64,000 nt of DNA from Saprospiraceae bacterium (GCA_016719855.1 JADJYH010000005.1:62001-126000); one strand, 5' to 3'. Positions 10,595 to 20,722 are shown, numbered from the stretch's first letter. Notes: generated by a model not told the origin, from the letters alone. Numbers and translations are program-made.

Positions 10595-12038
10595 TTTTAT
10601 TTCTCCCAGTTTTTCCAAAATCCACTGCTTGCCCTGCATGAACTCCTCTTGGTTGATTTGTTCCTCGAAATTTTCCAGCCATATTTCGTCCCATTTTTTT
10701 TCAACCATTTTTTTCAACAAAATGGTGGTGTACTTCACGAAGTTCAAGCTAGCTGTTTTCCTTCTCGTAGAAAGTAATTGGTCACGGTGGATATATTTCT
10801 TAAAAGCTTCACCAAAATCCAGCATAAACAAGAAGTAGGAATCATCGTTTTTGCAAGCTTCAAAATAGGCTTGCAGAAGGAGTGACTTTCCATGCAAGGA
10901 AAAATGATGGGTGGTAAAACTGTGGGTGGAAAGCAGGGTAATGGATTTCTCGAAATCATGTTGTTTAAAGAAGGTGTTTGCAATGGCCCATACCCTCCCA
11001 TCTTCATGCATTTCGGGTGCCAGCTTGTCCGCATATTCATTGATAAAGCTTTTTGTGAAATCGAACTGCCGAAGGCTGTTACCTGTGGTCACGATATTGG
11101 AAAACATACTTTCCAATAACCTGCCGTAATGGACGAGCAAGCCTTCCTTTAATCCCGTTTTGTACAGTTCCAGCAGCTCGCCCATGATTTGGACAAAACC
11201 CTTTAGCCATAATTGGATGACCGTGTTTATCAAGTAAAACAGCAGTATCCGCTTGTCCTTCTCGGACAGGTACTCGAATTTGGAAAAAACCTCCGATTTT
11301 AAATGAAGGTACCCTTCCATGGAAAGGGATTGGGCCAGGCCCAGCCTTTCTTTATAAATCCTAAGCGCCGGGATGTCAAGGTGTTGCGTCAGATGCTCCA
11401 ATTGGGAGATGTTCCAAGTCGGTGGAGTGCCTTCTGGCAAAATCAGTTGCCGCTCGTTCAGTTCTGTGATGCACCGCCATTTATGGAGGCCGTAAAAGCA
11501 GTCGAGGTAGCGGTCAGCAGCCAGCAGCAATGCTTGGCTTGATTTAAGTTTGGTAGATTGTGGCCGCTCATAAAGTTCGCCGTGGAGCTGTCCCAGAATC
11601 AGGAAGTCCTCCGTTTCCTTGGCCTTTTTTGCTTCCAGGTTGTTGATGATTTCATTCACTAATTTTTCGTGCCATTCGCCCTCGTGCCTTTCGAGGTACT
11701 CCTTTGCCAATAATTGTGCGGAAAGGGTATCGTCGCTTTCCAAGCGTTGGTGAACCAAGAACTGCTCCACCTGCCTGCACATGGCCGCCATCAGGTTGCG
11801 CATCCATTTGTCGTCGAAAGCCTTGGTGGGATAGAGTTTTGAACACCTGCGCTTTGTCCATCGCTTTTGCACTAAAATCGGGGTGCTGCTTTTGCAGGAT
11901 ATTGTACAGCGTTACTAGCTTTTTGTTGGTGTTGGCCCAGGGCGATTGAAGCCAAAGGCCGAGGGATTTGAATTCTTCTGGGGTCAAAATGGCCAGCATC
12001 CGGACCATTTTTGTAGGGAAAGGATTGATTGTTTTCAT
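10577..12038 (-). CDS. Unknown helical protein (about 485 residues, one frame break)
   Basis: Starts at 12038 with MKTINPFPTKMVRMLAILTPEEFKSLG. The frame breaks near 11830 within KAQVFKTL, where the upstream frame continues QGFRRQMD and the downstream frame supplies YPTKAFDDKWMRNLMAAM. The rest, to 10577, is a continuous mostly alpha-helical chain rich in leucine, lysine and glutamate, with no signal peptide and no membrane segment. I recognise no domain. The opening resembles a class of large unknown cytoplasmic proteins common in Saprospiria that begin with 'LSPEEF...LWLQSP', possibly helical-repeat proteins. Convergent with the FN3-like gene and sharing its terminator. Function unknown. 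Confidence 0.7.
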
Positions 12039-12621
12039 GGCGCACTACTGTTCATAAACCACAGTTAGACAAGCATTTATGGTAAATTTTACGCACAATG
12101 TACCGCTAATTTTTGTGGCAAATGGAATTATTTGTCTTTGGAGGAAGGGGAGGAGGCGTGTAGGTTTGTCTAATAAAAACAGAAAAGGTGGCTGGACAGA
12201 ATGCCTGTTTGACGGGCAGGTTTGTTTTTTTGGTTTGGACTGACCGGGCGTTCTTTTTCATTCTAATCGTTTCATCCGCTTTTTTAACAAACATTGCCAA
12301 TTTGCCTGTCGGCAACCTTTATGCCGCAAGCCGTCCAATGACCGCTTGGCCTAACGATTGGGGACAGCACTCGAAGGCACCACAAAAACGAAACGGGGAC
12401 CAGACAAAAAGGCAGGCTTTTTCAAAACCATTGTCTTCGGGAAAAGAGGTGCGGGCCGAAGAAAGGGCGAGCGGGCAAGGGGCCATGATAGCTTGGTGGC
12501 TGGTGTTGGGTTGCTTGCCCTGGTTTGTTTTGATATCGGGACCGGCAAGCCAGTTCGCAGCGCGCTGGCCCTTTCTTTATTTGGCTTTCAGCATTTCCCT
12601 TTTGGTAAATCATTCCAGTAC
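12039..12621. other. Gene-poor stretch between divergent genes
   Basis: About 580 bases. It must hold the promoters of the divergent unknown gene (minus, start 12038) and the SDR gene (plus, start 12622), but I see no clear -7 TAnnTTTG element. The open frames at 12188-12625 and 12358-12702 have biased, arginine- and lysine-rich composition and no domain; I do not call them genes. Confidence 0.4.
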
Positions 12622-13430
12622 ATGAAACTCACGGAAAAACGGCCATCATTACCGGTTCTTCCATGGGAATCGGAAAATCCATCGCCCAGCATTTGGCCAT
12701 GAATGGCGCAAGTGTAATCATCAATGGCCGGAGCGTGGATAAATTGGAGGCTACTTCATCGGAATTTAAACAGGCTGGATATGCTGTTTCCGCTTTTAAT
12801 GGCGATGTATCGAAACCGGACGACTGCAAGGAACTTATGGCGTATGCCAAAGCAGAATATGGCGGGATTGATATCCTCGTGAACAACGTGGGCGTGGGGG
12901 CAAGGGGGCATTTTGAAAACATAAACCCCATGGTTTTTCAACAGGTTTTTAACAGCAATATTTTGGGAGCTGTGTACCCCACCTTGGAAGCAATGCCCCA
13001 CCTTAAAACCAGCAGGGGAAGCGTGGTTTTTATATCGTCCCTCGCCGGGCTTCGGGGAATGCCAAATGCCGCACCTTATTGCATGTCGAAAATGGCGTTG
13101 ACCGCTTTGGCAGAGACATTGAGGGTAGAAACGGCGATGTATGGCGTGCATGTGGGCATCGTTTACGTGGGCATGACGAAGAACGACCCAGAGAAGAAAG
13201 TGCTCCATGCCGACGGCTCTTGGACAAACCTGCAAATGCACGACAGCATGTTTGTTGACTCGCCCGCCGACACGGCACGTACTGTGCTCGAAGCCATCAA
13301 AAGCCGAAGTTTCAAGAAGATTGTGGGGCTGAAGGGCAAAGCATACTATTGGCTGCAAATGCTGGCCCCATGGGTCGTGGATTTATCTTTCAAAAAAGGA
13401 ATGAAAACAATTGGGGAAGCCCAGAAATGA
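12622..13430 (+). CDS. Short-chain dehydrogenase/reductase (SDR), one frame break in an A-run
   Basis: The natural start is ATG 12622 (MKLTEK). One A appears to be missing from the A-run near 12634-12638, since the next frame continues directly as TAIITGSSMGIGKSIAQHL, the SDR cofactor motif TGxxxGIG. Other classical SDR marks: NNVG (about residues 90-93), catalytic serine in VVFISSLAG, and the YxxxK pair in YCMSKMA, giving a reconstructed length near 269 residues. Arginine in INGRS after the second strand suggests NADP(H). No membrane segment is evident. The substrate cannot be read from sequence. The next gene begins 27 bases downstream, and an NAD-dependent epimerase follows, so the three may be one transcription unit for small-molecule or lipid modification; this is inference. 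Confidence 0.85.
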
Positions 13431-13457
13431 GCCTCCCCAACCCTAAAATTTTTAGCT

Positions 13458-14048
13458 ATGTGGAGTCCAATGCTATTCCAATGTTTTATGCTGCTGCCAT
13501 TAATTGGTTCGAAGCCTGCGGATGCCATTCGGTTTAATATCCTGCATCATGGATATTCCGTCGGGGAATTTATTGCCCAAAAATCCACGGATGGCAACCA
13601 GACCACGTTTTTCAATAATATGGATATTAAAGTAAAAATCATCGTTGAAATGCGGATGAACTTCAAAGTCACGTCCATTTATATAAACAATGAACTGGAA
13701 CATTCAAAAGTGGATATTACCATGAACGGCAAGCCACACATATCCACCACTACCAAACGGGTTGGCAATAAATACCAATTCTACAAGGATGGCAAGCTGA
13801 AAACCACCTTCGACGGCCCCATTCGATATTCGGCGGCCATGATGATTTTTGGCGAGCCATCTGGGTTCACATCAGCTTATTCTGAAGAATATGGCGGGTT
13901 TCATTCGATTAAAAAATCGGCGACCAACGTCTATGAAAAACAGAATTCAAGAGGGCGTAAATCTGTCTATTATTACCAAAATCAGGTACTAAAAAGCATG
14001 AACGTAGATGTCGGTTTGGCAACCGTTGAAATGGTATTGAAGGATTGA
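13458..14048 (+). CDS. Exported DUF6134-like protein
   Basis: 196 residues. N-terminal hydrophobic segment (MLFQCFMLLPLIGS, cleavage probably near ADA) then a beta-rich domain: IRFNILHHGYSVGEFIAQK, NMDIKVKIIVEMRM, KPHISTTTKRVGNKYQFYKDGKLKTTF and IRYSAAMMIFGEPSG. This layout of a short exported protein reporting a 'name-value-like' beta sandwich matches my recollection of DUF6134; I hold that assignment loosely. It lies between the SDR and epimerase genes on the same strand with short gaps (27 and 48 bases), suggesting cotranscription. Role unknown. Confidence 0.6.
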   Translation: MWSPMLFQCFMLLPLIGSKPADAIRFNILHHGYSVGEFIAQKSTDGNQTTFFNNMDIKVKIIVEMRMNFKVTSIYINNELEHSKVDITMNGKPHISTTTKRVGNKYQFYKDGKLKTTFDGPIRYSAAMMIFGEPSGFTSAYSEEYGGFHSIKKSATNVYEKQNSRGRKSVYYYQNQVLKSMNVDVGLATVEMVLKD

Positions 14049-14096
14049 AAACCACCTCGGATTTGTCCGCTTATTATTCACTAAAAATCAAAATTA

Positions 14097-15125
14097 ATGA
14101 AAACGCTTATCACAGGTGCAAACGGATATATCGGCAACCACCTTGCGGAAGAACTCTTGAACAGGGGATACGAAGTGAATGCCCTGATGCTGAAAGGCAC
14201 CGACGCCCATTCACTCGACTACCTGCCGGTGAACGCCTTCTATGGTGACGTTCGCCAAGCCGAGAACCTTGAACCGGCCCTGGAAGGTTGCGATACGGTT
14301 TTCCATCTCGCTTCTTTGGTGGGTTTTTGGTCAAAAGCCCCGAAAGAGTTTCACGAGGTGAACGTCGTCGGCACCGATACTTTGCTCAATACCTGCCTCC
14401 GCAAAGGGGTAAAGCGGGTGGTGGTCGTTTCTTCTTGCGGCGTCTTCGGCTTGTCCCATCAGGGCCAAACCCTTGATGAAAGAACGGATAATGGCGCCAA
14501 CCTCACCGACCCATACGAGGTGTCGAAATTCCGGCAAGTGGAAGTCAGCAAAAAGTACCTTGACTATGGGTTGGAAGTGGTCTTCGTTTACCTCGCCAGG
14601 GTCTTCGGGCCGGGCATCAAGAGCGATGGCAACAGCATCACGGGCATTATCGAGGGGATGCTGAACGGCACATGGCGCATCGTGCCGGGAAATGGCAAAA
14701 CCATAGCGAATTATGCTTTTGTCCATGACGTGGTAAACGGGATGGTACAAGCAATGGAAAGGGGCAGGAACGGCGAAGGCTACATCCTCGGCGGCGAAAA
14801 CCTTAGCTATTTAAAGCTTTTCAATTTCGTAGAAGAACTTACAGGGAGACACTTCAACCTCACCCGTGTCCCATATCCGCTCCTGTGGACAGTGGGATGG
14901 GTGGAAGGAATCTGCTCAAGAATAACCCGCAAAAAACCTTTCATCACCACTTTCATTGCGAAGAAATTCACGACCAATGCCATTATCTCCTGCCAAAAAG
15001 CAAAGGACGAACTCGGGTACACCGTAACGCCCGCCAAAGAAGCCGTTAGACAGACCTTGGATGTCCTGCAAAGTCGTTCCAAGGAAGCGAACCATCTGAT
15101 GAAACTCAATAAATCGTTAGCGTAA
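14097..15125 (+). CDS. NAD-dependent epimerase/dehydratase family protein (extended SDR)
   Basis: 342 residues, intact. N-terminal Rossmann motif ITGANGYIGNHLAEEL (TGxxGxxG), YGDVRQAENLEPALEGCDTVFHLAS typical of extended SDRs, VVVVSSCGVFG catalytic serine region and the YxxxK pair in PYEVSKFRQVEV. The substrate half includes RVFGPG and ILGGENLSYLKLF. The overall pattern resembles dihydroflavonol-4-reductase-like and hopanoid-associated sugar epimerases rather than UDP-glucose epimerases. Cytoplasmic. The sigma-factor-like gene starts one base after its stop, so the two are very likely cotranscribed. Exact substrate not deducible. Confidence 0.85.
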   Translation: MKTLITGANGYIGNHLAEELLNRGYEVNALMLKGTDAHSLDYLPVNAFYGDVRQAENLEPALEGCDTVFHLASLVGFWSKAPKEFHEVNVVGTDTLLNTCLRKGVKRVVVVSSCGVFGLSHQGQTLDERTDNGANLTDPYEVSKFRQVEVSKKYLDYGLEVVFVYLARVFGPGIKSDGNSITGIIEGMLNGTWRIVPGNGKTIANYAFVHDVVNGMVQAMERGRNGEGYILGGENLSYLKLFNFVEELTGRHFNLTRVPYPLLWTVGWVEGICSRITRKKPFITTFIAKKFTTNAIISCQKAKDELGYTVTPAKEAVRQTLDVLQSRSKEANHLMKLNKSLA

Positions 15126-15126
15126 A

Positions 15127-15739
15127 ATGAAAAGTAAATACTGTACAATACCACCCAGCGGGCAGCTGGATAATCAATCCGGCCCGGCTTTCATATACCA
15201 CCAGTTGAGCATTCAAGACCCTACAGCGGTGAGGCTGCTGTGTGAGGGGATTAAGCTGCACTTGCAACTCAAAAAATACAGGAATGCGGCCACGACAGAA
15301 GACTTGGAGGAACTCACTCACGATGCTGCTGTTTTGGTGCTCCGCAAAATATGCGACGGTACATACAGCTTTTTCGGGGTCAGCCCGATGAGCTTTGCAC
15401 AGACGGTTGCGGACAATTTGCTCCGCAATTTTTGCCGAAAAAAGCGGATGAATTGCCTTGAGCTTAATGAAGAAATTGCACCTTTTCAACAGCCGGAAGT
15501 CGAAGCTTATTTATCCCAAAATGATTTGAAAAACCAAGTTGAGGCTGCACTTTCAAGGTTGAGCGAACCGTGCCAACTGGTCATCCGACTCAAGTATTTC
15601 AATGACCTTAAGGATGAGGAAATGTGCTAGGATCCAGGGCTATCCCGCACCGCTCCACTGACTCACGCTAAAAGCTCCGGTGCAGGATACTGGAAACAAG
15701 CGACTTGCCGGGTTGTGAAGGGTTGGTCTAGGGAGCGTA
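15127..15739 (+). CDS. ECF-type sigma factor with broken region 4
   Basis: The open frame runs 15127-15630 (167 residues). Region 2 is visible in DLEELTHDAAVLVLRKICDG...MSFAQTVADNLLRNFCRKKR, a sigma-70 helix pattern; region 4 begins in LSRLSEPCQLVIRLKYFNDLKDEE and is cut by TAG at 15628-15630. Downstream, frame 3 gives RIQGYPAPLH (15634-15663) and frame 2 gives KLRCRILETSD up to a stop near 15739, which look like the rest of the region 4 helix-turn-helix in shifted frames. So the gene probably extends to about 15739 with two or more indels. Its targets are unknown; lying directly behind an epimerase gene and before a small envelope protein, it may serve envelope stress, which is inference. 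Confidence 0.65.
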
Positions 15740-15783
15740 ATCAATTATTAACGTTCAAACAAGCATTATTTAAATCTTGAAAA

Positions 15784-16247
<464 letters not shown>

Positions 16248-16913
16248 AAGCTTTTGAAGGTTTTCTTTTATCAAAGAAATGGATGCTTTTTGGCTGAGGT
16301 AAAGTCTCATACGGATGATGTCAAACATTGTACCTGTTTGATAAACTTTTTGAAAACCAGACTTTTCATTTTTTTCAATATGCCCAAGGCCAAATCCAAA
16401 AAATGGTGCTGTTGGGTGCTACTACCAATCTCGTAGGCAACCCAAACCAAACTTTAACAAAATCGGCCATTTGTTTTAAAGTCAAGTTATACTGTGCGCC
16501 TAATGGTCTCAAACAGGTAGGGTCCGCAGGGGTTTTTATATTTGAAACTAAAGGAGGTTTGGGGCGATGGAAAAAGCTTGCTCCTTTGTTAAACATTTGA
16601 AGAATGAGCAAAACACTGCCTACTTGAGGTGAGGGGCGGCATCAACAGAAATAGGGATGTCGCTAAAACATTGTATTGGGCATTTTCTAATCCCAAACCT
16701 CCACGACTTGTCAATTACAACTATGCAAAGGACAACGAGAAAACGCAAAACCAGGGGTATCGGGGTTTGGCCTGGGGTTGAGGTTTTTTATGAAAAAGCA
16801 GTGCGAATCAGGTTGAAATGGTTTTCGGGTTCAAATTGAAACAATGCGGCAGTAATTCCGTCGAAAAAATTCACCTCCCTTTTCCAGCCCCCGAATCCGT
16901 TCCCGTTTCCCGA
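16248..16913. other. Gene-poor stretch
   Basis: About 670 bases without a supportable gene. Short frames at 16328-16600, 16375-16611 and 16657-16839 have no recognisable domains, and composition is more AT-rich than the coding neighbours. It could hold decayed coding sequence; I cannot identify the parent. Confidence 0.4.
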
Positions 16914-18752
16914 TCATCTCAGCCTTTTTTCAAGAAAAATAGCCTCGTTCGCTTCGAGGATGGAGAAATATTGCAGACCGCTGCCCGCTGCCCATAGGCC
17001 AAAAATGAGCAGCAGCACGAAGACCGAGATGCCAGTGACGGCCACCGCTTCAAAGACTTGGGTGCCTTCCGCCGAGAGGTAAAAGTTCATGCTGAGGATG
17101 TCGAGCAGGAACCAGAGCAGCCCCGTGTCGAGGATGAGGAAGAACAGGGCACCGCAGAGCAGTTGGGTGAGGTACAGGCCGAGCATCTGCCCGAACTGCG
17201 TCACCATCAACTCGCCGGTGCGGGCGATGGTGGCGAAGATATTGCCGCCCTCGAAAATGATGACCTGCGTCCAAAGGAAAAAATCGGGAACAGGAACATC
17301 ATCAACAGCATGGCCGCCCAGCCGGGCAGCAGGGAAAATCAGGCTAAAAATCGTCACCGCCACCATCGTTTTCAGGAAGCCGGAGCCGATGCCTACGAGG
17401 CTGGTTTCGGGCGTGTCGGCTTCGGGTTCAGTGCCATCGGGCGTCCGGTTGCGCCAGCGCTTGAGGGAAAACTGCGTGGTGAATACCACGAGGTTGAGCG
17501 CCAACACGGCGAACGGGAACAGCCACGGGTTGCCGGGGTTCTTGAAAAAACTGGGCACGGCCTGTACCACGCCGAACAGGTCTGACTGGTAGCTGAACAG
17601 TTCGGCGGGCTTGACTTCGGCCAGCAGGAAGGCCCCGGCGCAAAACACCGCACAGCCCACCAAGGCTGCCAGCCCGATTGGCCGGAGGCATTTGCGAAAA
17701 AAAATAAGGGCGTCGGTGAACAGTTCCCCAGTGGTTTTCAGTTGCGTGAAGTCCACCCGTCGCTCCAGGTCGGGCGTCAGTCGGACGTCCTCGGTTTTGA
17801 ACTGGCCCTTGCGTGCTTTCCATTGGGGAAAAATTGCGAAGTAAAAAGCCACGATTGCGAAGCAAATGAAAATAAAAAGCCCCCGCAGCCAGTCGGGCGC
17901 TTCGGTGTGGCGGGTGAGGTAGCTCTCGGTGAACCCGGCGAAGATGAACAGCGGCACCACGCCCACCATCAGGCTCATGCCCCGTCGGGCCGCCAGTTGG
18001 AACGACCGCTCCCGGGAAAACGTGCCGGGAAAGACAATCCCCCGCCCCATGGTCAGCCCCGCTGCCCCAGCGATGACGATGCTCGAAATCTCGAACGACC
18101 CGTGCAGCCAAACAGCAAGGAACGACTCCTGAAACAGGCCTTTTTCAATGAAAAAATACTGGAATGCACCGAGCATGACGCCGTTGTAGAGCAGTATGCC
18201 CACCGTGCCGATGCCGTAAAAAATGCCCATGATGAAGGTGCGGAACGCCACCAGGATGTTGTTCAGGGTGATGCCGAGGAACATGTTGAACGCCCCGGCC
18301 TCTTTGTACACGGCCATGGGGTCGCCAGATTTGATATTCTCCTCGGTCATTTCCACGTAGGAGTCGCCGAGGATGGTGCGCAGGAAGTCCGGCTCGGCCC
18401 AGCAGGACAACATGCCGATGGCCATGGCCAGGGTGAAGATGAAGAGCGAGAGCCGCAGGTCGAAGCGGGCATCGTAGATGAGCCGGGGCAGGTCATTGGT
18501 CCAGAACTCCACGAAATTGCTGCGCCTCGATTTTTTGTTTTTGTAAATGTTGAAGAAAATCTTTTGCGCCAGCCCGTTGAGATAGACCCTAACGGAGCGG
18601 TTGGGGTAAAACGTGCGGGCAAACGAGAGGTCGTCCGTCACTTGCACAAACAGCTCGTTGAGCTTCTCCGGGTCGCTGACCTTGCCTTCCAGCAGTTGCT
18701 CAAACTCCTGCCATTTCTGCTGGTTTTGCTCGATGAAAATGGTTTCTCTCAT
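16914..18752 (-). CDS. SpoIIM-like (stage II sporulation protein M family) multipass membrane protein
   Basis: The proper start is ATG at 18752 (MRETIFIEQNQQKWQEFEQLL); the 28 upstream codons to 18836 are made of a GTGAGCGG-type intergenic repeat and are not protein. 612 residues. An N-terminal soluble helical domain of about 110 residues (FYPNRSVRVYLNGLAQKIFFNIY) is followed by many membrane helices with the SpoIIM signature AFNMFLGITLNNILVAFRTFIMGIFYGIGTV and GAFQYFFIE...WLHGSFEISSIVIAGAAGL. The family member in non-sporulating Bacteroidota is usually near 320 residues; here a second membrane half (from about residue 370) roughly doubles it. Its normal partners (MoxR ATPase, RDD protein, DUF4129) are not in view. 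Function in non-sporulators unknown. Confidence 0.85.
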   Translation of the reverse strand: MRETIFIEQNQQKWQEFEQLLEGKVSDPEKLNELFVQVTDDLSFARTFYPNRSVRVYLNGLAQKIFFNIYKNKKSRRSNFVEFWTNDLPRLIYDARFDLRLSLFIFTLAMAIGMLSCWAEPDFLRTILGDSYVEMTEENIKSGDPMAVYKEAGAFNMFLGITLNNILVAFRTFIMGIFYGIGTVGILLYNGVMLGAFQYFFIEKGLFQESFLAVWLHGSFEISSIVIAGAAGLTMGRGIVFPGTFSRERSFQLAARRGMSLMVGVVPLFIFAGFTESYLTRHTEAPDWLRGLFIFICFAIVAFYFAIFPQWKARKGQFKTEDVRLTPDLERRVDFTQLKTTGELFTDALIFFRKCLRPIGLAALVGCAVFCAGAFLLAEVKPAELFSYQSDLFGVVQAVPSFFKNPGNPWLFPFAVLALNLVVFTTQFSLKRWRNRTPDGTEPEADTPETSLVGIGSGFLKTMVAVTIFSLIFPAARLGGHAVDDVPVPDFFLWTQVIIFEGGNIFATIARTGELMVTQFGQMLGLYLTQLLCGALFFLILDTGLLWFLLDILSMNFYLSAEGTQVFEAVAVTGISVFVLLLIFGLWAAGSGLQYFSILEANEAIFLEKRLR

Positions 18753-18757
18753 GATTA

Positions 18758-18861
18758 AGCGAGTGAGCGGGTGAGAACGTGAGAGAAGTGAGCGGGTGAG
18801 AGAAGTGAGAGAGTGAGCAGCATATTTAGCGCTCACCTGCTCACCCGCTCACTTCTCTCAC
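18758..18861. repeat. Tandem-word inverted repeat between spoIIM-like gene and cdsA
   Basis: GAGTGAGCGGGTGAG-type words occur several times, and 18779-18800 forms a perfect 22-bp inverted repeat with 18840-18861 around a 39-base centre that has its own short stem. It lies just after cdsA and just before the SpoIIM-like start on the minus strand, so it could terminate one transcript or fold in the leader of the next. Confidence 0.85.
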
Positions 18862-18865
18862 CTTC

Positions 18866-19699
18866 TCACCTGATGTATAAAAGGTAAGCTGCCGCAAACG
18901 GTAGAAGGAAAATGAACGCATCGAACCGGTCGAGGACGCCTCCGTGGCCGGGGAGTAGCGTGCCGGAGTCCTTTGCGGCGATGCTCCTTTTTAGCATGGA
19001 TTCGATGAGGTCGCCAATGGAGCCGAAGACCGAGACGATGAGGGCCAGCACCATCCAATCAACTAGTCGAAGCTCGCCGGAGATGGCGCAGAACAGGTAG
19101 GCCACGCCAAACGTGACGGCCACGCCGCCGAGGGTTCCCTCCCAGGTTTTTTTGGGTGAAATGCGGGGCAGCAAGGGCGTCTTGCCGAGCCATGAGCCAA
19201 CGAGGTAAGCACCTGTGTCGTTCATCCAGGTGAGCAGCAGGAGGCCAAAAATGGGCCAGACGTTGAAGCCTTTACCGTTGAAGGCGATGAAGTTCAGCAG
19301 CGAGAATGGTGCCCCGATGTAAACCATGCCCAAGACAATATACGCTACGTTCTGGAACGGCTTTTCGGCACCAGCAAATAGTTCGTAGATGAACGCCAGA
19401 AAAATTAGTGGGAAAAAAAGTACCGAAGTAATGATGACGAATTGGTCGTTATCCGCCAGTGCGAAGTGCATGATGGCGGCCAACATGAAGGGGGTTAGCC
19501 CAAAAGCCACTCCCAAAAAGATGCGAATCCAATCCCGCCGGGTGTTGTGGTGGAGCACCATGTTGAGGTACTCCCACAGGCACAGGGTGGTGATGATGGC
19601 AAAGAGCAGGAAAAACGACATCCTGCCGAGGAAAAGGCCAGTCATCATTATTATCACAAAAATGACGGCGGTTATCGCCCTACGAGTTAGTCCTTTCAT
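18866..19699 (-). CDS. cdsA: Phosphatidate cytidylyltransferase
   Basis: 277 residues, intact. Converts phosphatidic acid and CTP to CDP-diacylglycerol, the branch-point precursor of bacterial phospholipids, in the inner membrane. About eight hydrophobic helices, the conserved PKKTWEGTLGG segment (residues about 183-193) and the CDP-diglyceride synthetase signature near the C-terminus (SMLKRSIAAKDSGTLLPGHG then GVLDRFD) with its Asp/Lys residues all present. Starts MKGLTRRAITAV. Transcribed ahead of the SpoIIM-like gene, separated from it by a large inverted repeat. Confidence 0.95.
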   Translation of the reverse strand: MKGLTRRAITAVIFVIIMMTGLFLGRMSFFLLFAIITTLCLWEYLNMVLHHNTRRDWIRIFLGVAFGLTPFMLAAIMHFALADNDQFVIITSVLFFPLIFLAFIYELFAGAEKPFQNVAYIVLGMVYIGAPFSLLNFIAFNGKGFNVWPIFGLLLLTWMNDTGAYLVGSWLGKTPLLPRISPKKTWEGTLGGVAVTFGVAYLFCAISGELRLVDWMVLALIVSVFGSIGDLIESMLKRSIAAKDSGTLLPGHGGVLDRFDAFIFLLPFAAAYLLYIR

Positions 19700-19786
19700 G
19701 AAGAAGGGTTTGAGGATTTGAGGGCTTAAGGGGTCGAGGGATTGGTCGCCCGCAAGAACTCAAATAAATTCCAAATTACCTGCGTG

Positions 19787-19935
19787 AATGTGGTCGCCAA
19801 ACTTGTTTGACAGACCGTTTAGCCAGTATTTGCAAATTAAATCAGTATAAAAAACACTGATTCAGAATCTATTAAAATTGGCTAATTGCTCACTGTGGTT
19901 CATTCGGTCAGCCAAATGAATTTGGCGACCACATT
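19787..19935. repeat. Spaced inverted repeat with GTGGTCGCC word
   Basis: 19787-19801 (AATGTGGTCGCCAAA) and 19921-19935 are exact reverse complements, 119 bases apart, spanning the region between cdsA and the convergent-reading end of the next gene. The same GTGGTCGCC core appears in the perfect inverted repeat at 50697-50765, and a partial GGTCGCC copy lies at 19744-19750. Confidence 0.8.
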
Positions 19936-19937
19936 GC

Positions 19938-20705
19938 CTACCGAGCCATGATTTCGTCCAAAAACATCCAGCCGCTGTTGCCCTTTCCTGGATGCCAGGC
20001 AGGCAATGTTGACAATGCTATCAGTTTGATTTTCAGGAATTTATAGCGGTGCTTGGGCAAGTTCAAACTGATGATTTCTTGGGCAGTAGGCAGTTCAGTG
20101 GCTTCTTGCGGCAGTGTTTGGCTCACCAATCGTCGCCCTTTCTCATCATAAATTTCAATGGCGGCTGGCAAGAAAATCCATGCACCTTGCTGTCGCAAAA
20201 GTCCAGCCGAGACTTGTGAAATCGGCTTTTTTTGGGTAAAAAAAAGCTGAAACTCAACCTCTTTCGATTCGAAGCCCAACCAGTTTTGGTGAAAATTCCC
20301 ATCGCCCAACTTCCCGTCGCAGAGCGTTTTCCATCCGGTGCCCAAGTATTTTTTAGGGGTGGGCGATAGGGCGATGCTGTCAAATTGCGAGCTGAATAAA
20401 GGCAACAATTGCACGGTGGTGGATTCGGAGGGCAGAAAGCCTGTCTTGAATGCCTTGGCTTTTACGGTTCCTAAGCCCTTGGATTTCAATGGGTTGGAAT
20501 AAATGCTCGACTGCGTTGTAGGCTCTGAACCATCTGTGGTGAAATGGATTTCGGCACCTTCCAGCCGGAAGTCAAAGCTAACGGTCGTTTCCTTGGTGGC
20601 AAAAACACGGGAATTTGGCGTCTGCGGTGGGGCCAGTTGGAGGTCTTGAGCGGTCATTTGCCCAAGAAATAAAGTCAACCCAAAAAGTAGCGATTGTTTA
20701 ACCAT
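19938..20705 (-). CDS. Secreted protein with chitobiase C-terminal-like and discoidin-like domains
   Basis: Start ATG 20705 (MVKQSLLFGLTLFLGQMTAQ, a signal peptide); longer readings to 21023 only retranslate the preceding gene in another frame. 255 residues. Residues about 30-115 form a CHB_HEX_C-type beta-sandwich (GAEIHFTTDGSEPTTQSSIYSNP...KAKAFKTGFLPSES), and residues about 130-255 look like an F5/8C (discoidin)-type domain (LCDGKLGDGNFHQNWLGFESKEVEFQLFF ... FLKIKLIAL). Both are carbohydrate-binding or accessory folds; no catalytic domain is present. It follows the Tat-exported NHL gene by 17 bases and should be cotranscribed with it, hinting at a joint extracytoplasmic role. No T9SS sorting domain. 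Confidence 0.75.
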   Translation of the reverse strand: MVKQSLLFGLTLFLGQMTAQDLQLAPPQTPNSRVFATKETTVSFDFRLEGAEIHFTTDGSEPTTQSSIYSNPLKSKGLGTVKAKAFKTGFLPSESTTVQLLPLFSSQFDSIALSPTPKKYLGTGWKTLCDGKLGDGNFHQNWLGFESKEVEFQLFFTQKKPISQVSAGLLRQQGAWIFLPAAIEIYDEKGRRLVSQTLPQEATELPTAQEIISLNLPKHRYKFLKIKLIALSTLPAWHPGKGNSGWMFLDEIMAR

Positions 20706-20722
20706 AAAAAAGGCTTCGGGGC

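Noticed and set aside
12188..12625. 145-residue open frame upstream of the SDR gene
   Set aside because: Mixed composition, no domain, overlaps the corrected SDR start.
17742..18758. 338-residue open frame on the plus strand opposite the SpoIIM-like gene
   Set aside because: Composition is E/H/R-biased without a domain, and the opposite strand encodes a convincing membrane protein. A GC-driven antisense frame.
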